Shown: in pieces, positions 25,636-34,226 of the stretch
How the letters are laid out: the number at the start of each line of letters is the position of its first letter
Position numbering within the stretch: the first letter of the stretch is position 1
Assembly: GCA_045657945.1 (NCBI GenBank)
Contig: JAZOUB010000023.1
Coordinates: 1-64,000 of the forward strand
Direction of reading: 5' to 3'
DNA from: HGM04593 sp045657945
GTDB lineage: Bacteria; Bacteroidota; Bacteroidia; Bacteroidales; Bacteroidaceae
DNA: 64,000 bases
Notes under the pieces: model-generated
Told to the model about the DNA's origin: nothing
What the model saw: the letters and a program-made list of their open reading frames with translations, nothing else
The model's database searches: none
Position numbers and translations under genes: made by a program

Positions 25636-25676
25636 AAACGAGCAATCTCCCGGTGTGTGCCGGGAGATTGCTCGGG
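25636..25676 (-). terminator. Hairpin downstream of rng
   Basis: CGAGCAATCTCCCGG pairs perfectly with CCGGGAGATTGCTCG around a 6-base loop, about 35 bases past the rng stop. A TTTATAC sequence follows on the minus strand. Confidence 0.8.
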
Positions 25677-25708
25677 AAGAGGTTTTGCCTCTTGTGTTCT
25701 TGTTTCAA

Positions 25709-27286
25709 TTACTTCATGTCGGTTGCCTCCTTCATGTCCACCTCGTTGCCATTCTTGTCATAGAAATGATATTCAAGATATGACAGTTTCTGGTCGGGCA
25801 CTACGCGGATTCCAAATCCGTACTTCATCTGCCATTTGCGGTACAATGATATTATACCTTTTTTAATATAGGCATCTATGTACGGATGCACATGTAATTT
25901 AAATCGCTTGACTCCGATTGTCTTGACCAGAGTCTCTATTTTACTCTCAAGTGTCTCGGTAAACAGTACCGATGGCTGTATCTTGCCTTTGCCGTGGCAT
26001 ACGGGACAAGACTCCTCGACCTGGAGGTCGGTTGCCGGGCGCACTCTCTGGCGCGTGATCTGCATCAGACCGAACTTGCTCAGCGGAAGGATGTTGTGCT
26101 TCGCTCTGTCGCGGCTCATGTTTTCTGTCATCCTTTCATACAGTTTCTGGCGGTTCTCGGCCTTGTCCATGTCGATAAAGTCGACCACTATAATTCCGCC
26201 CATATCACGCAGTCTCAACTGGCGGGCGAGCTCGTCGGCGGCTCCCAGGTTTACCTCGAGTGCATTTTCCTCCTGATTGCTTGCGTTGTTGCGTGCTCTG
26301 TTTCCGCTGTTTACATCAACGACATGCAATGCTTCGGTGTGCTCGATGACCAGGTAGGCACCGCTCTTGAACGAAACAATCCTTCCGAACGAGGATTTAA
26401 TCTGTTTCGTTATTCCGAAGTGGTCAAAAATGGGCAGTTCTCCGCGGTAGAGCTTGATGATGTTCACGCTCTCGGGGGCGATGATTGAGACATAGTCCCT
26501 GATGCGTTTGTAAACACCAATGTCATTGACATGGATGCTCTCGTACGATGGGTTGAACAGGTCGCGTAGCAGGGCGAGTGTTCTGTCCGATTCCTCGTGT
26601 ACGATTGTCGGCGGTTTGGTGCTCTTCTGCACCTTCTCCACGAGCGACTCCCAATTGTTGACCAATGAACGCAGTTCGCTGTCAAGCTCGGCAACTTTCT
26701 TGCCCTCTGCTACGGTGCGTACGATAATGCCAAAGTTCTTTGGCTTGATGCTTTGCAGCAGTTGCTTGAGGCGTGTGCGCTCCTCGGGCGATTTGATTTT
26801 TGACGATACCGAAACCTTGTCCTCAAATGGAATCAGTATCAGGAAGCGTCCGGCAAATGAGAGTTCGCAAGTGAGTCTGGGTCCCTTGGTATTTATTGGC
26901 TCTTTGGTTACCTGTACCAGAATCTCCTGTCCGGTTTGCAGCGCTTCGCTAATGTTTCCTTCCTTCTTCTTTTCGGGCATTATTGATGCCTTTGCGATTG
27001 GGAAGCTCTTCTTTCGGTCGCTTGTAATTTGTTTCAGATACTTCTGAAGAGAGTAAAATTGCGTACCTAAATCAGTATAGTGCAGGAATGCTTCCTTCTC
27101 GGAACCGACATCCACAAAGCAGGCGTTCAACCCGGGCATGATCTTTTTCACGCGGCCGTGGTAGATGTTGCCTACCGAAAATGTCTCTGTCTGTTCTTCC
27201 TTTTGGAATTCTACCAGTTGCTTCTCCTCAGTGATTGCAATGGAAACCTCCTTGGAATGAACATCTACAAAAAGTTCGCTTGTCAC
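25709..27286 (-). CDS. rng: Ribonuclease G/E family protein
   Basis: 525 residues. Endoribonuclease acting on rRNA precursors and mRNA. An S1 domain lies at ~37-125 (GNIYHGRVKKIMPGLNACFVDVG). The catalytic DNase I-like part holds SGAYLVIEHTEALHVVDVNSG (~310-330) and GGIIVVDFIDM (~363-373), with metal-binding Asp residues. The Zn-link CPVCHGKG (~430-437) joins subunits. There is no long C-terminal scaffold, so it is RNase G-like. Its start is 137 bases from the mS38-like gene upstream and separated by a terminator, so it is transcribed on its own. Confidence 0.93.
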   Translation of the reverse strand: MTSELFVDVHSKEVSIAITEEKQLVEFQKEEQTETFSVGNIYHGRVKKIMPGLNACFVDVGSEKEAFLHYTDLGTQFYSLQKYLKQITSDRKKSFPIAKASIMPEKKKEGNISEALQTGQEILVQVTKEPINTKGPRLTCELSFAGRFLILIPFEDKVSVSSKIKSPEERTRLKQLLQSIKPKNFGIIVRTVAEGKKVAELDSELRSLVNNWESLVEKVQKSTKPPTIVHEESDRTLALLRDLFNPSYESIHVNDIGVYKRIRDYVSIIAPESVNIIKLYRGELPIFDHFGITKQIKSSFGRIVSFKSGAYLVIEHTEALHVVDVNSGNRARNNASNQEENALEVNLGAADELARQLRLRDMGGIIVVDFIDMDKAENRQKLYERMTENMSRDRAKHNILPLSKFGLMQITRQRVRPATDLQVEESCPVCHGKGKIQPSVLFTETLESKIETLVKTIGVKRFKLHVHPYIDAYIKKGIISLYRKWQMKYGFGIRVVPDQKLSYLEYHFYDKNGNEVDMKEATDMK

Positions 27287-27352
27287 AATACTGTTGTTTT
27301 GTTTTGCACCTCATTAACTTCAAGGCGAGGTGCTTGGCCTTTTTCCTTTAAA

Positions 27353-27405
27353 ACAAAAAACAAACTTGAGGCTCTGTTTACTGTGCTTACAAGTTTGTTT
27401 TTTGT
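27353..27405 (-). terminator. Terminator after the mS38-like gene
   Basis: ACAAAAAACAAACTTG pairs perfectly over 16 bases with CAAGTTTGTTTTTTGT, between the 29-residue gene and rng. The A/T ends give U-runs on both strands. Confidence 0.8.
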
Positions 27406-27423
27406 GCTTTGACAGACTTTTAC

Positions 27424-27513
27424 TTACTTGCTCTTATGTCTGTTCTTTCTCAGTCTTTTTTTACGCTTGTGCGTTGACATTTTATGTCTTTTTTTCTTCT
27501 TTCCGCTTGGCAT
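27424..27513 (-). CDS. 29-residue basic ribosomal protein, AURKAIP1/COX24 (mS38) type
   Basis: The frame reads MPSGKKKKRHKMSTHKRKKR and then LRKNRHKSK. Nearly two thirds of the residues are Lys, Arg or His. KxxKRHKMxxHKRKKRLRKxRHK is the C-terminal AURKAIP1/COX24 motif known from mitochondrial mS38, and Bacteroidota encode it as a free-standing peptide. By homology it should lie in the small ribosomal subunit near the decoding region. It sits between HU and rng on the same strand with its own terminator. Missed by length-limited ORF searches. Confidence 0.85.
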   Translation of the reverse strand: MPSGKKKKRHKMSTHKRKKRLRKNRHKSK

Positions 27514-27542
27514 AAGTCTTAAAATTTATAAATTAATCACTC

Positions 27543-27818
27543 TTATTTCTTTACTTCGTTCATGAATGTCTTTGCTGGCTTGAAGGCCGGAATGTTGTGC
27601 GCAGGAATGGTGATTGTCTTCTCCTTGTGTATGTCGCGTGCGGTCTTCTCTGCTCTGTGCTTTATGATGAAACTGCCGAAGCCACGAAGATATACGGGCT
27701 CCTGGTTTGTCAAGGATGTCTTTACAACATCCATGAATGACTCCACTGTAGTCAAAACTACTGATTTTTCAATCCCAGTCTTCTTTGCAATCTCATTAAC
27801 AATCTCTGCTTTTGTCAT
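27543..27818 (-). CDS. HU-family DNA-binding protein
   Basis: 91 residues: helical N-terminal dimer part (MTKAEIVNEIAKKTGIEKSV), then the beta arm VYLRGFGSFIIKHRAEKTARD (~44-64), and the end IPAHNIPAFKPAKTFMNEVK. This is the HU/IHF fold that bends DNA non-specifically. The RxxRNP-like arm tip is replaced by KTITIPAHNIP, usual for Bacteroidota HU. A TATATTTG box on the minus strand (27868-27875) is a good -7 element 50 bases upstream. Confidence 0.92.
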   Translation of the reverse strand: MTKAEIVNEIAKKTGIEKSVVLTTVESFMDVVKTSLTNQEPVYLRGFGSFIIKHRAEKTARDIHKEKTITIPAHNIPAFKPAKTFMNEVKK

Positions 27819-27867
27819 CTTTCTATTAAATTTTAATAATCAACGCTTAGGAATTTTTTTCGGGTTA

Positions 27868-27875
27868 CAAATATA
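27868..27875 (-). promoter_or_regulatory. -7 element of the HU gene
   Basis: TATATTTG on the minus strand, an exact match. The -33 region reads TTTCG rather than TTTG. Confidence 0.5.
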
Positions 27876-28029
27876 TATCATTTTTTGCTTTTACCGAAAT
27901 TTATGATGTCTTTTTTTGTAAAAACATGATTTTTTGCTGTTTGCCTACCCGGCGATGGCTATTTTTTTGGTTGTTTGCAGTTCTTTATCTACTATTTTAC
28001 ATGTTTATTTATAAATTATAACTCTAATA

Positions 28030-28061
28030 TTTGAAATAGGTATATATTTTTTATAATTTTG
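28030..28061 (+). promoter_or_regulatory. Promoter of the ssb-gldE unit
   Basis: TTTG (28030-28033), 20 bases, TAATTTTG (28054-28061), exact match to both elements, 26 bases before the ssb ATG. Confidence 0.75.
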
Positions 28062-28087
28062 CCGGACAATTAGCAATAGATGTAACT

Positions 28088-28474
28088 ATGTCAGTAAATA
28101 AAGTAATTTTGGTAGGTAATGTGGGCAAGGAGCCCGATGTGCGTCATCTTGACCGTAATGTTGTTGTTGCCAATCTTGTTCTTGCTACTACCGAGCGTTC
28201 ATATACGCTGCAGAACGGAACACAGGTGCCCGAACGTACAGAGTGGCATAATGTGGTGTTCTGGGGCGGTCTTGCCGACCTCGTTGAGCGTTATGTGCAC
28301 AAGGGTGACCGCATATATGTCGAGGGAAAAATAAGAACAAATACATACGAGGATCAGAACGGTATTCGCCGTTACAGGACCGAGATACTTGCGGAAACAA
28401 TGGAGATGCTTTCTTCAAGAACAGCCGGTGCGGCACCTGTGGCTGATGTTCCCGGACAAGGAACTGCTTTCTAA
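28088..28474 (+). CDS. ssb: Single-stranded DNA-binding protein
   Basis: 128 residues, one OB fold: MSVNKVILVGNVGKEPDVRHL, then RTEWHNVVFWGGLADLVERYVHKGDRIYVEGKI (~50-82) are the family's core strands with DNA-stacking Trp and Phe. The end, DVPGQGTAF, lacks the acidic DDxPF tip that bacterial SSBs use to recruit repair and replication proteins. It may therefore be a specialised or accessory SSB. It is followed after 15 bases by gldE, an order known from other Bacteroidota. Confidence 0.92.
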   Translation: MSVNKVILVGNVGKEPDVRHLDRNVVVANLVLATTERSYTLQNGTQVPERTEWHNVVFWGGLADLVERYVHKGDRIYVEGKIRTNTYEDQNGIRRYRTEILAETMEMLSSRTAGAAPVADVPGQGTAF

Positions 28475-28489
28475 TTTAATTCTACAGTT

Positions 28490-29854
28490 TTGGAAATATT
28501 TACGTGTCTGCTTGCGCAGGTTAATGTCTTGTCGGCCGGTGTTGCCTTTTCTGCGCCTTCGGCCTCTGCAGTTGTGTCTGCGGGTGTCGCAGTGCTGCTG
28601 TTGATTTGTTCCGCATTTGCTTCCGGTTCGGAGATTGCATTCTTCTCCCTGACGAGGGAAAGACTTAATGAGATGTCCGAAAGCAAGTCGGCAAAGGATA
28701 AGCGTGTGATAGAACTTTTGAAGGATCCCGAGAAATTGTTGGCGACAATTCTCATTGTCAATGATTTTGTCAATGTGGGAGTCGTCATGCTGCTTAATCA
28801 CTTCTTTATGGAGGTGCTTGTCTTTGCTCCCGGTGCCGAGTGGCTGGAATTCCTCTTGTTGACAGTGTTGCTCACGTTCCTGCTTCTGCTCTTTGGCGAG
28901 GTGATGCCGAAAATATACTCCAAGAGCAATGTCGTCAAGATTTCAAGGTTGGTTTCAGGGCCTTTCATGGTTCTTTCGCGTTTGCTCTCGCCTTTTGCCG
29001 GCCTGTTGGTGCGTTCTACTGCATTTGCGCAGCGTATTGTCTCTAAAAAGAACCGTCTCATATCTGTTGACGAACTGGAGCAGGCACTTGAACTTACCGA
29101 CAAGAAAGAGATTGGCGAGCAGAAGAACATGCTCGAGGGTATTATCCGTTTCGGCGATGAGACTGTTAAGAATATTATGACCTCGCGCCTCGATATGGTT
29201 ATGCTCGATTTCCGTGCTCCTTATACCGAAGTGCTCAAATGTGCTGCCGAGAATGCCTACTCGCGTATACCTGTATATGGAAAGACGCAGGATGATATTC
29301 GTGGTATCCTTTATATAAAGGACTTGATTCCACACCTGAATCGTGGCGAGACGTTTCGTTGGCAGTCGCTTGTGCGCCAGCCTTTCTTTGTTCCCGAAAC
29401 CAAGAAAATCGATGATTTGCTGTGTGATTTCCAGACAGTGAAGGTTCACATGGCCATTGTCGTTGATGAATTCGGTGGTGTCTCGGGTCTTATAACCCTT
29501 GAGGATATTATTGAAGAGATTGTGGGTGAAATCAACGATGAGTTTGACGAACCGGATACATCGTACGAGAAACTAAATGATTATACCTATCTTTTTGATG
29601 GCCGTACATCGCTTTCCGATTTCTATAAGATAGCCTCGCTCGACAGTGAGGATTTCGAGCGGTTTGCCGGCGAGGCCGATACGCTTGCAGGTCTGTTGCT
29701 TGAGGTCAAAGGCGAATTCCCGATGCTTCACGAGGTTATTGTGTGTGGCGATGTCTCATTCGAGGTTGTGCAGAAGGACAAGCATCGTATTGTTAAAATC
29801 AAGTCCATACTGCCATCCGGCAGTGATTCTGAGTCTGCTGAAACCGAGGATTGA
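28490..29854 (+). CDS. gldE: GldE, CNNM/HlyC-CorC-type membrane protein
   Basis: 454 residues starting at TTG 28490. The N-terminal DUF21/CNNM domain has about four membrane segments (~22-45, 90-110, 115-150, 160-175). Two CBS domains follow (~225-340; IMTSRLDMVMLDF, IVVDEFGGVSGLITLEDIIEEIVGEI). The C-terminal domain is CorC/HlyC-associated (~365-445). The family is linked to Mg/Co transport. GldE is named for its need in gliding and T9SS function in Flavobacterium, which would fit the T9SS tails found here (inference). No gldD is adjacent. Confidence 0.87.
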   Translation: MEIFTCLLAQVNVLSAGVAFSAPSASAVVSAGVAVLLLICSAFASGSEIAFFSLTRERLNEMSESKSAKDKRVIELLKDPEKLLATILIVNDFVNVGVVMLLNHFFMEVLVFAPGAEWLEFLLLTVLLTFLLLLFGEVMPKIYSKSNVVKISRLVSGPFMVLSRLLSPFAGLLVRSTAFAQRIVSKKNRLISVDELEQALELTDKKEIGEQKNMLEGIIRFGDETVKNIMTSRLDMVMLDFRAPYTEVLKCAAENAYSRIPVYGKTQDDIRGILYIKDLIPHLNRGETFRWQSLVRQPFFVPETKKIDDLLCDFQTVKVHMAIVVDEFGGVSGLITLEDIIEEIVGEINDEFDEPDTSYEKLNDYTYLFDGRTSLSDFYKIASLDSEDFERFAGEADTLAGLLLEVKGEFPMLHEVIVCGDVSFEVVQKDKHRIVKIKSILPSGSDSESAETED

Positions 29855-29856
29855 CG

Positions 29857-30483
29857 ATGCCCTTATTCCGACAATATGAGATTGGTGGAGCAAAGGTATC
29901 GGTTTGGAAAATAACCGAGACGCTCGAAGAACTCCATGCACTTGTTCCCAAAGAGTGTGCCGATTTCTGTCGCGGTGAATCCTTTCCCGAAAAACGTAGT
30001 CTTGAGTGGCTGGCAGTGCGTGCCATGTTGGCGCAGCTGTTTGGCGACACGGTTCGTGTCGTGTATGATTGCTCCGGAAAACCGATGCTTGAAGGTGTCG
30101 GACTCTTTATTAGTATCTCGCATACCGATGGTTATGCTGCTGTTGCCTGTTCCCGGGATTTTGAAGTTGGCTTGGATGTCGAATTGATATCGCGTAACGT
30201 ACTTGCAGTTGCCACGCGTTTTATGCAACGGGATATTCTCGAAGGTCTTCCGCCAACGGATGCGAATCGTGTTGCCCTATGTCATTGGTGTGCAAAAGAG
30301 GCGCTGTTTAAAATTACCGGTGATTTGGGCGGAAATTTCAAGGACAATATATTGGTTGGTTGTCATGAGGCGTGTGATCGGGGAATATTCCCGGTAGAGG
30401 TTGTCGGTGTTGGGTGTTGCGGCACTTTTGTGGCCGATTGTCGTTGCATGGATGGGCTCTGTCTGGTGGTGTGCCGTCAATGA
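29857..30483 (+). CDS. 4'-phosphopantetheinyl transferase superfamily protein
   Basis: 208 residues from ATG 29857 (a TTG two codons earlier overlaps the gldE stop). Transfers phosphopantetheine from CoA to a carrier-protein serine. Motifs of the Sfp type are SISHTDGYAAVA (~87-98), VGLDVELIS (~106-114; metal-binding Asp and Glu) and WCAKEALFKITG (~145-156). Near-coupled to gldE. No carrier protein or synthase cluster is adjacent, so the acyl carrier protein is the likely substrate. Confidence 0.88.
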   Translation: MPLFRQYEIGGAKVSVWKITETLEELHALVPKECADFCRGESFPEKRSLEWLAVRAMLAQLFGDTVRVVYDCSGKPMLEGVGLFISISHTDGYAAVACSRDFEVGLDVELISRNVLAVATRFMQRDILEGLPPTDANRVALCHWCAKEALFKITGDLGGNFKDNILVGCHEACDRGIFPVEVVGVGCCGTFVADCRCMDGLCLVVCRQ

Positions 30484-30617
30484 CATCCTGTTTTCGCTTT
30501 TTCAAAAAAAATACCAAAAAATATGGTTTGTTGTTTTTTTTTGTTACATTTGCGTGCTTAGCGTTCGTTGGTAATGCTTGCCTGCATATCTGTTGTAATA
30601 ATATAAAAACTTATTAT

Positions 30618-31178
30618 ATGACAAAGAAATTGATTCGCAGCATCGCGATAATGCTGTTTGGTCTTGTGTTGGTGTTCTTGAGTGACGGTATGGTGACAGT
30701 GCTTATCCGTTTGGTAGGTGCGGCTTTTTTCTTGCCGGCTCTGGTTTCAATTATCAACCTTTATGTTTCGCGCGCAGAGAGTAAGATTGTGTCAAAGGTG
30801 CTTATTTCAATCATTGATGTCGGCAGCATGGCCTTTGGTGTCTGGTTGATGGTCTCTCCTTCGCATTTTGAGACAGTGTTCGTGAAGCTTTTGGCTGTAA
30901 TGCTGCTTGTCTTTGCCCTTTATCAGATAGTGGTTATCGTCTCGGCACAGCGTCATACGATAATACCAGTGCAGATGTATATCGCACCTCTGTTGCTCGT
31001 TGTGGCTGCGATTATTCTTTTTGCTGTTGAGTTCTCTTCTTTATCGACAATATCCGTAATCTTTGGATTGAGTGCATTCGTGGCAGGACTATCTGACTTG
31101 ATTCTTACGATAAAGTTGAAAGATACAGACGGAAAAAGACTCTCTTCTGTGAAAAGCGGTCAAATACAGAAATATTAA
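30618..31178 (+). CDS. DUF308-type small membrane protein
   Basis: 186 residues from MTKKLIRSIAIMLFG. Six hydrophobic segments in three pairs (~8-50, 62-110, 120-165) match the duplicated helix pairs of DUF308 (HdeD-like) membrane proteins, whose function is unsettled. The charged C-terminus (KLKDTDGKRLSSVKSGQIQKY) is cytosolic. A longer frame from 30414 would overlap the transferase gene and is rejected. It ends 63 bases before a strong terminator. Confidence 0.75.
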   Translation: MTKKLIRSIAIMLFGLVLVFLSDGMVTVLIRLVGAAFFLPALVSIINLYVSRAESKIVSKVLISIIDVGSMAFGVWLMVSPSHFETVFVKLLAVMLLVFALYQIVVIVSAQRHTIIPVQMYIAPLLLVVAAIILFAVEFSSLSTISVIFGLSAFVAGLSDLILTIKLKDTDGKRLSSVKSGQIQKY

Positions 31179-31241
31179 GATACAGTTTGAAAATCTTAAT
31201 AGAATATATAAGAACAGCATCTTGGAAACTGATTGGATATT

Positions 31242-31281
31242 GCAAAACCACACCGTTTAATGGTGTGGTTTTGCTTTTTTT
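31242..31281 (+). terminator. Terminator of the DUF308 gene
   Basis: GCAAAACCACACC pairs perfectly with GGTGTGGTTTTGC around 7 bases and is followed by a 7-base T-run. Confidence 0.92.
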
Positions 31282-31369
31282 ATGAAAAAAGATGTAAAAA
31301 ATGCTTTTATTGTGAAAAAAACAGAGCGTCAATGTATGTTTTTTCATAAAAAAATGGCAACTTTGCAGT

Positions 31370-32020
31370 ATGGATGTTTTGGAGATAATAGTCAAAGGCA
31401 TTGTCATTGGAATTGTGGCTTCAGCTCCAATGGGACCGGTCGGTGTTCTTTGTATTCAGCGTACACTGAATAAGGGACGTGCGTATGGTCTTGTCACTGG
31501 TGTGGGCGCTGCGTTAAGCGACATCTTCTATGCATTGTTGACCGGTTATAGCCTGAACCTACTCTATGACGTGATAAGTAATCCAACAACGGTCTATTGG
31601 ATGCAGCTCATAGGTGCAATTATTATGTTTATTTTCGGCGTGCATACATTCCGTTCCAATCCGGTACAGAATACACGTAATGTAAGTCGCAATAAAAGCA
31701 GTTTGTTGCGTAATGGTATCACTGGATTCTTTATCACCCTCTCGAACCCCATGATAATATTGCTGTTCGTGGCACTGTTCTCTCCATTCAACTTTGTTAT
31801 CCCCGAAATGTCTTTGCCACATCAGTGCTTTGGTTATCTTGCAATATTCGCCGGTGCAATGCTGTGGTGGCTATTCATAACCTATGTGGTGAATAAGTTG
31901 AGGACACGCTTCGATGTGCGTGGTATTTGGATAATCAACAGGGTGATTGGAGGTGCCGTTATGGTGGGTTCTTTTGTTGGAGCCATACTCATAGCCACCG
32001 GAACATTCTCATTCCATTGA
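31370..32020 (+). CDS. LysE-family transporter
   Basis: 216 residues with six hydrophobic segments. The N-terminal VIGIVASAPMGPVGVLCIQRTLNKGRAYGLVTGVGAALSD (~12-51) is the LysE/RhtB signature, and ITGFFITLSNPMIILLF (~117-133) is the second conserved helix. The family exports amino acids or similar small molecules across the inner membrane. The substrate cannot be read from sequence. ACTTTGC just before the ATG may be part of a promoter. Confidence 0.85.
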   Translation: MDVLEIIVKGIVIGIVASAPMGPVGVLCIQRTLNKGRAYGLVTGVGAALSDIFYALLTGYSLNLLYDVISNPTTVYWMQLIGAIIMFIFGVHTFRSNPVQNTRNVSRNKSSLLRNGITGFFITLSNPMIILLFVALFSPFNFVIPEMSLPHQCFGYLAIFAGAMLWWLFITYVVNKLRTRFDVRGIWIINRVIGGAVMVGSFVGAILIATGTFSFH

Positions 32021-32055
32021 GAAATTTAAAAAACTTCTAAATAAATCTTTTAGTT

Positions 32056-32610
32056 TTGCTGGTTTCAAGGGAGCTTCGTAAGAAAAATATAGCAGAGTAT
32101 TTGCTGTATATGTGGCAGGTAGAGGATTTGCTGCGTGCCAATGAATTGTCGATAGACAAAATAAAGAACAACATAGTTGAACCATACAATCTGCCGGCTG
32201 AAGTGTCGGCAGAATTGTTGCAATGGTATGCCGACCTGATTGATATGATGCATCAGGAGGGTGTAAAGCAGAACGGACACTTGCAGATAAATCGTAATGT
32301 GATAATAAGCCTTGCCGACCTGCATCAGCGTCTCTTGCACTCGCCCAAGGTGCCGTTCTATTCGGCAGCCTATTATAAAGCCTTGCCATTCATTGTGGAG
32401 TTCAGGACAAAGAGCGAAGGTCGTGAAAAAAATGAGTTGGAGAACTGTTTCGACGCACTTTACATGGTGTGGATGATGAGGCTCCAAAAGCGTGAAATGA
32501 ACGAGGAAACATTGAAGGCGACAAGCGAGATAAGCAAGTTTATCTCAATGCTTTCGCTCTATTTCAAGGAGGACGAGGAAGGAAAACTCGACCTCGACAG
32601 CGAGGAATAA
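32056..32610 (+). CDS. DUF4924 family protein
   Basis: 184 residues, all-helical and soluble. The opening RELRKKNIAEYLLYMWQVED is highly characteristic of this Bacteroidota-only family, so the TTG start at 32056 (MLVSRELRKKN) is favoured over any later ATG. The acidic end is KEDEEGKLDLDSEE. Function unknown. It lies 26 bases before prfC on the same strand and 35 bases after the LysE gene, probably in one transcript. Confidence 0.82.
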   Translation: MLVSRELRKKNIAEYLLYMWQVEDLLRANELSIDKIKNNIVEPYNLPAEVSAELLQWYADLIDMMHQEGVKQNGHLQINRNVIISLADLHQRLLHSPKVPFYSAAYYKALPFIVEFRTKSEGREKNELENCFDALYMVWMMRLQKREMNEETLKATSEISKFISMLSLYFKEDEEGKLDLDSEE

Positions 32611-32636
32611 TCTAATACTGGAAAAATATTTTAGAA

Positions 32637-34214
32637 ATGAGTAATATACAGGAGGAAATTGGCCGTAGAAGAACATTTGCGATTATATCGCACCCTGATG
32701 CCGGTAAGACAACCCTTACCGAGAAACTCTTGCTCTTCGGTGGTCAGATACAGGTCGCAGGTGCGGTCAAGTCCAACAAGATCAAGAAGACTGCTACATC
32801 GGACTGGATGGAGATCGAGAAACAGCGCGGTATTTCTGTAACCACATCGGTTATGGAGTTCGACTATGCCGGCTATAAGATAAATATCCTTGACACCCCG
32901 GGTCACCAGGATTTTGCCGAGGATACATTCCGCACACTCACCGCCGTTGACAGCGTAATCATTGTTGTCGATAGTGCAAAGGGTGTGGAGACACAGACAC
33001 GCAAGCTCATGTCGGTATGCCGCATGCGCAATACTCCCGTGATTGTCTATGTCAACAAGATGGACCGCGAGGGTCGCGACCCATTTGAACTCCTCGATGA
33101 ACTTGAGAGCGAGTTGCAGATTGCAGTGCGTCCGCTCAGTTGGCCAATTGACCAGGGCGCGCGCTTCAAGGGGGTGTACAACATATACGAGCAGAAACTC
33201 GACCTATTCACTCCCAACAAGCAGCGAGTTACCGAAAAGGTTGAGATTGACATTGAAAGCGATGAGCTCGACAAGAATATTGGCGAGGATTTGGCTTTCA
33301 AACTCCGTTCCGACCTTGAACTTGTTGATGGTGTATATCCAGAATTCAATGTTCAGGACTATCTTGATGCCAAGGTAGCTCCGGTGTTCTTCGGCTCTGC
33401 GCTCAATAACTTCGGTGTTCAGGAGTTGCTCGACTGCTTTGTAAAGATTGCTCCAAGTCCACGCCCGGTGCAGGCTCTTGAGCGCATTGTAAACCCCGAG
33501 GATTCCAAATTTACAGGTTTCATCTTCAAGATAACCGCTAATATTGACCCTAACCACCGCTCTTGTGTGGCATTCTGCAAGATCTGTTCGGGCAAGTTTG
33601 TACGTAATACTCCATATCGCCACATCCGTTTGGGCAAGGAGCTCCGTTTTTCGTCGCCCACACAGTTCATGGCGCAGCGCAAGAGTACTATTGAGGAGGC
33701 CTATCCCGGCGACATTATCGGTTTGCCCGATACCGGAAACTTCAAGATCGGTGACACGCTCACCGAGGGCGAAATTCTCCATTTCAAGGGATTGCCAAGC
33801 TTCTCGCCCGAGATGTTCAAGTACATTGAGAATGCCGACCCAATGAAGACCAAGCAACTAGCCAAGGGTATCGACCAGCTCATGGGCGAGGGTGTAGCAC
33901 AGCTCTTTGTGAACCAGCATAACGGCCGCAAACTCATTGGTACTGTAGGTCAGTTGCAGTTCGAGGTAATCCAGTACCGTCTTGAGAACGAGTACAACGC
34001 CAAGTGCCGTTGGGAGCCGGTGAGCCTTTACAAGGCATGTTGGATAGAAAGCGACGATCCTGCAGAGCTTGAGGCGTTCAAAAAACGCAAATACCAGTAT
34101 ATGGCGAAGGATATTGAGGGACGTGATGTGTTCCTGGCTGACAGCGGTTATGTGCTGCAGATGGCGCAGAACGACTTCAAGTCAATCCGCTTCCACTTTA
34201 CAAGCGAATTCTAA
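32637..34214 (+). CDS. prfC: Peptide chain release factor 3
   Basis: 525 residues. GTPase that removes RF1/RF2 from the ribosome after termination. G1 ISHPDAGKTTLTEKLL (18-33), the switch region QRGISVTTSVMEF (~63-75), G3 DTPGHQDF (~86-93), G4 VNKMDREGRD (~140-149). Domains II and III are present (TGFIFKI..., FSPTQFMAQ-type segments; end FKSIRFHFTSEF). Full length. tsaC follows after 12 bases. Confidence 0.95.
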   Translation: MSNIQEEIGRRRTFAIISHPDAGKTTLTEKLLLFGGQIQVAGAVKSNKIKKTATSDWMEIEKQRGISVTTSVMEFDYAGYKINILDTPGHQDFAEDTFRTLTAVDSVIIVVDSAKGVETQTRKLMSVCRMRNTPVIVYVNKMDREGRDPFELLDELESELQIAVRPLSWPIDQGARFKGVYNIYEQKLDLFTPNKQRVTEKVEIDIESDELDKNIGEDLAFKLRSDLELVDGVYPEFNVQDYLDAKVAPVFFGSALNNFGVQELLDCFVKIAPSPRPVQALERIVNPEDSKFTGFIFKITANIDPNHRSCVAFCKICSGKFVRNTPYRHIRLGKELRFSSPTQFMAQRKSTIEEAYPGDIIGLPDTGNFKIGDTLTEGEILHFKGLPSFSPEMFKYIENADPMKTKQLAKGIDQLMGEGVAQLFVNQHNGRKLIGTVGQLQFEVIQYRLENEYNAKCRWEPVSLYKACWIESDDPAELEAFKKRKYQYMAKDIEGRDVFLADSGYVLQMAQNDFKSIRFHFTSEF

Positions 34215-34226
34215 AAGCATTTGAGT

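Noticed and set aside
28490..29854. gldE as evidence for gliding motility
   Set aside because: GldE homologues occur in non-gliding Bacteroidales; no other gld genes are in the window.
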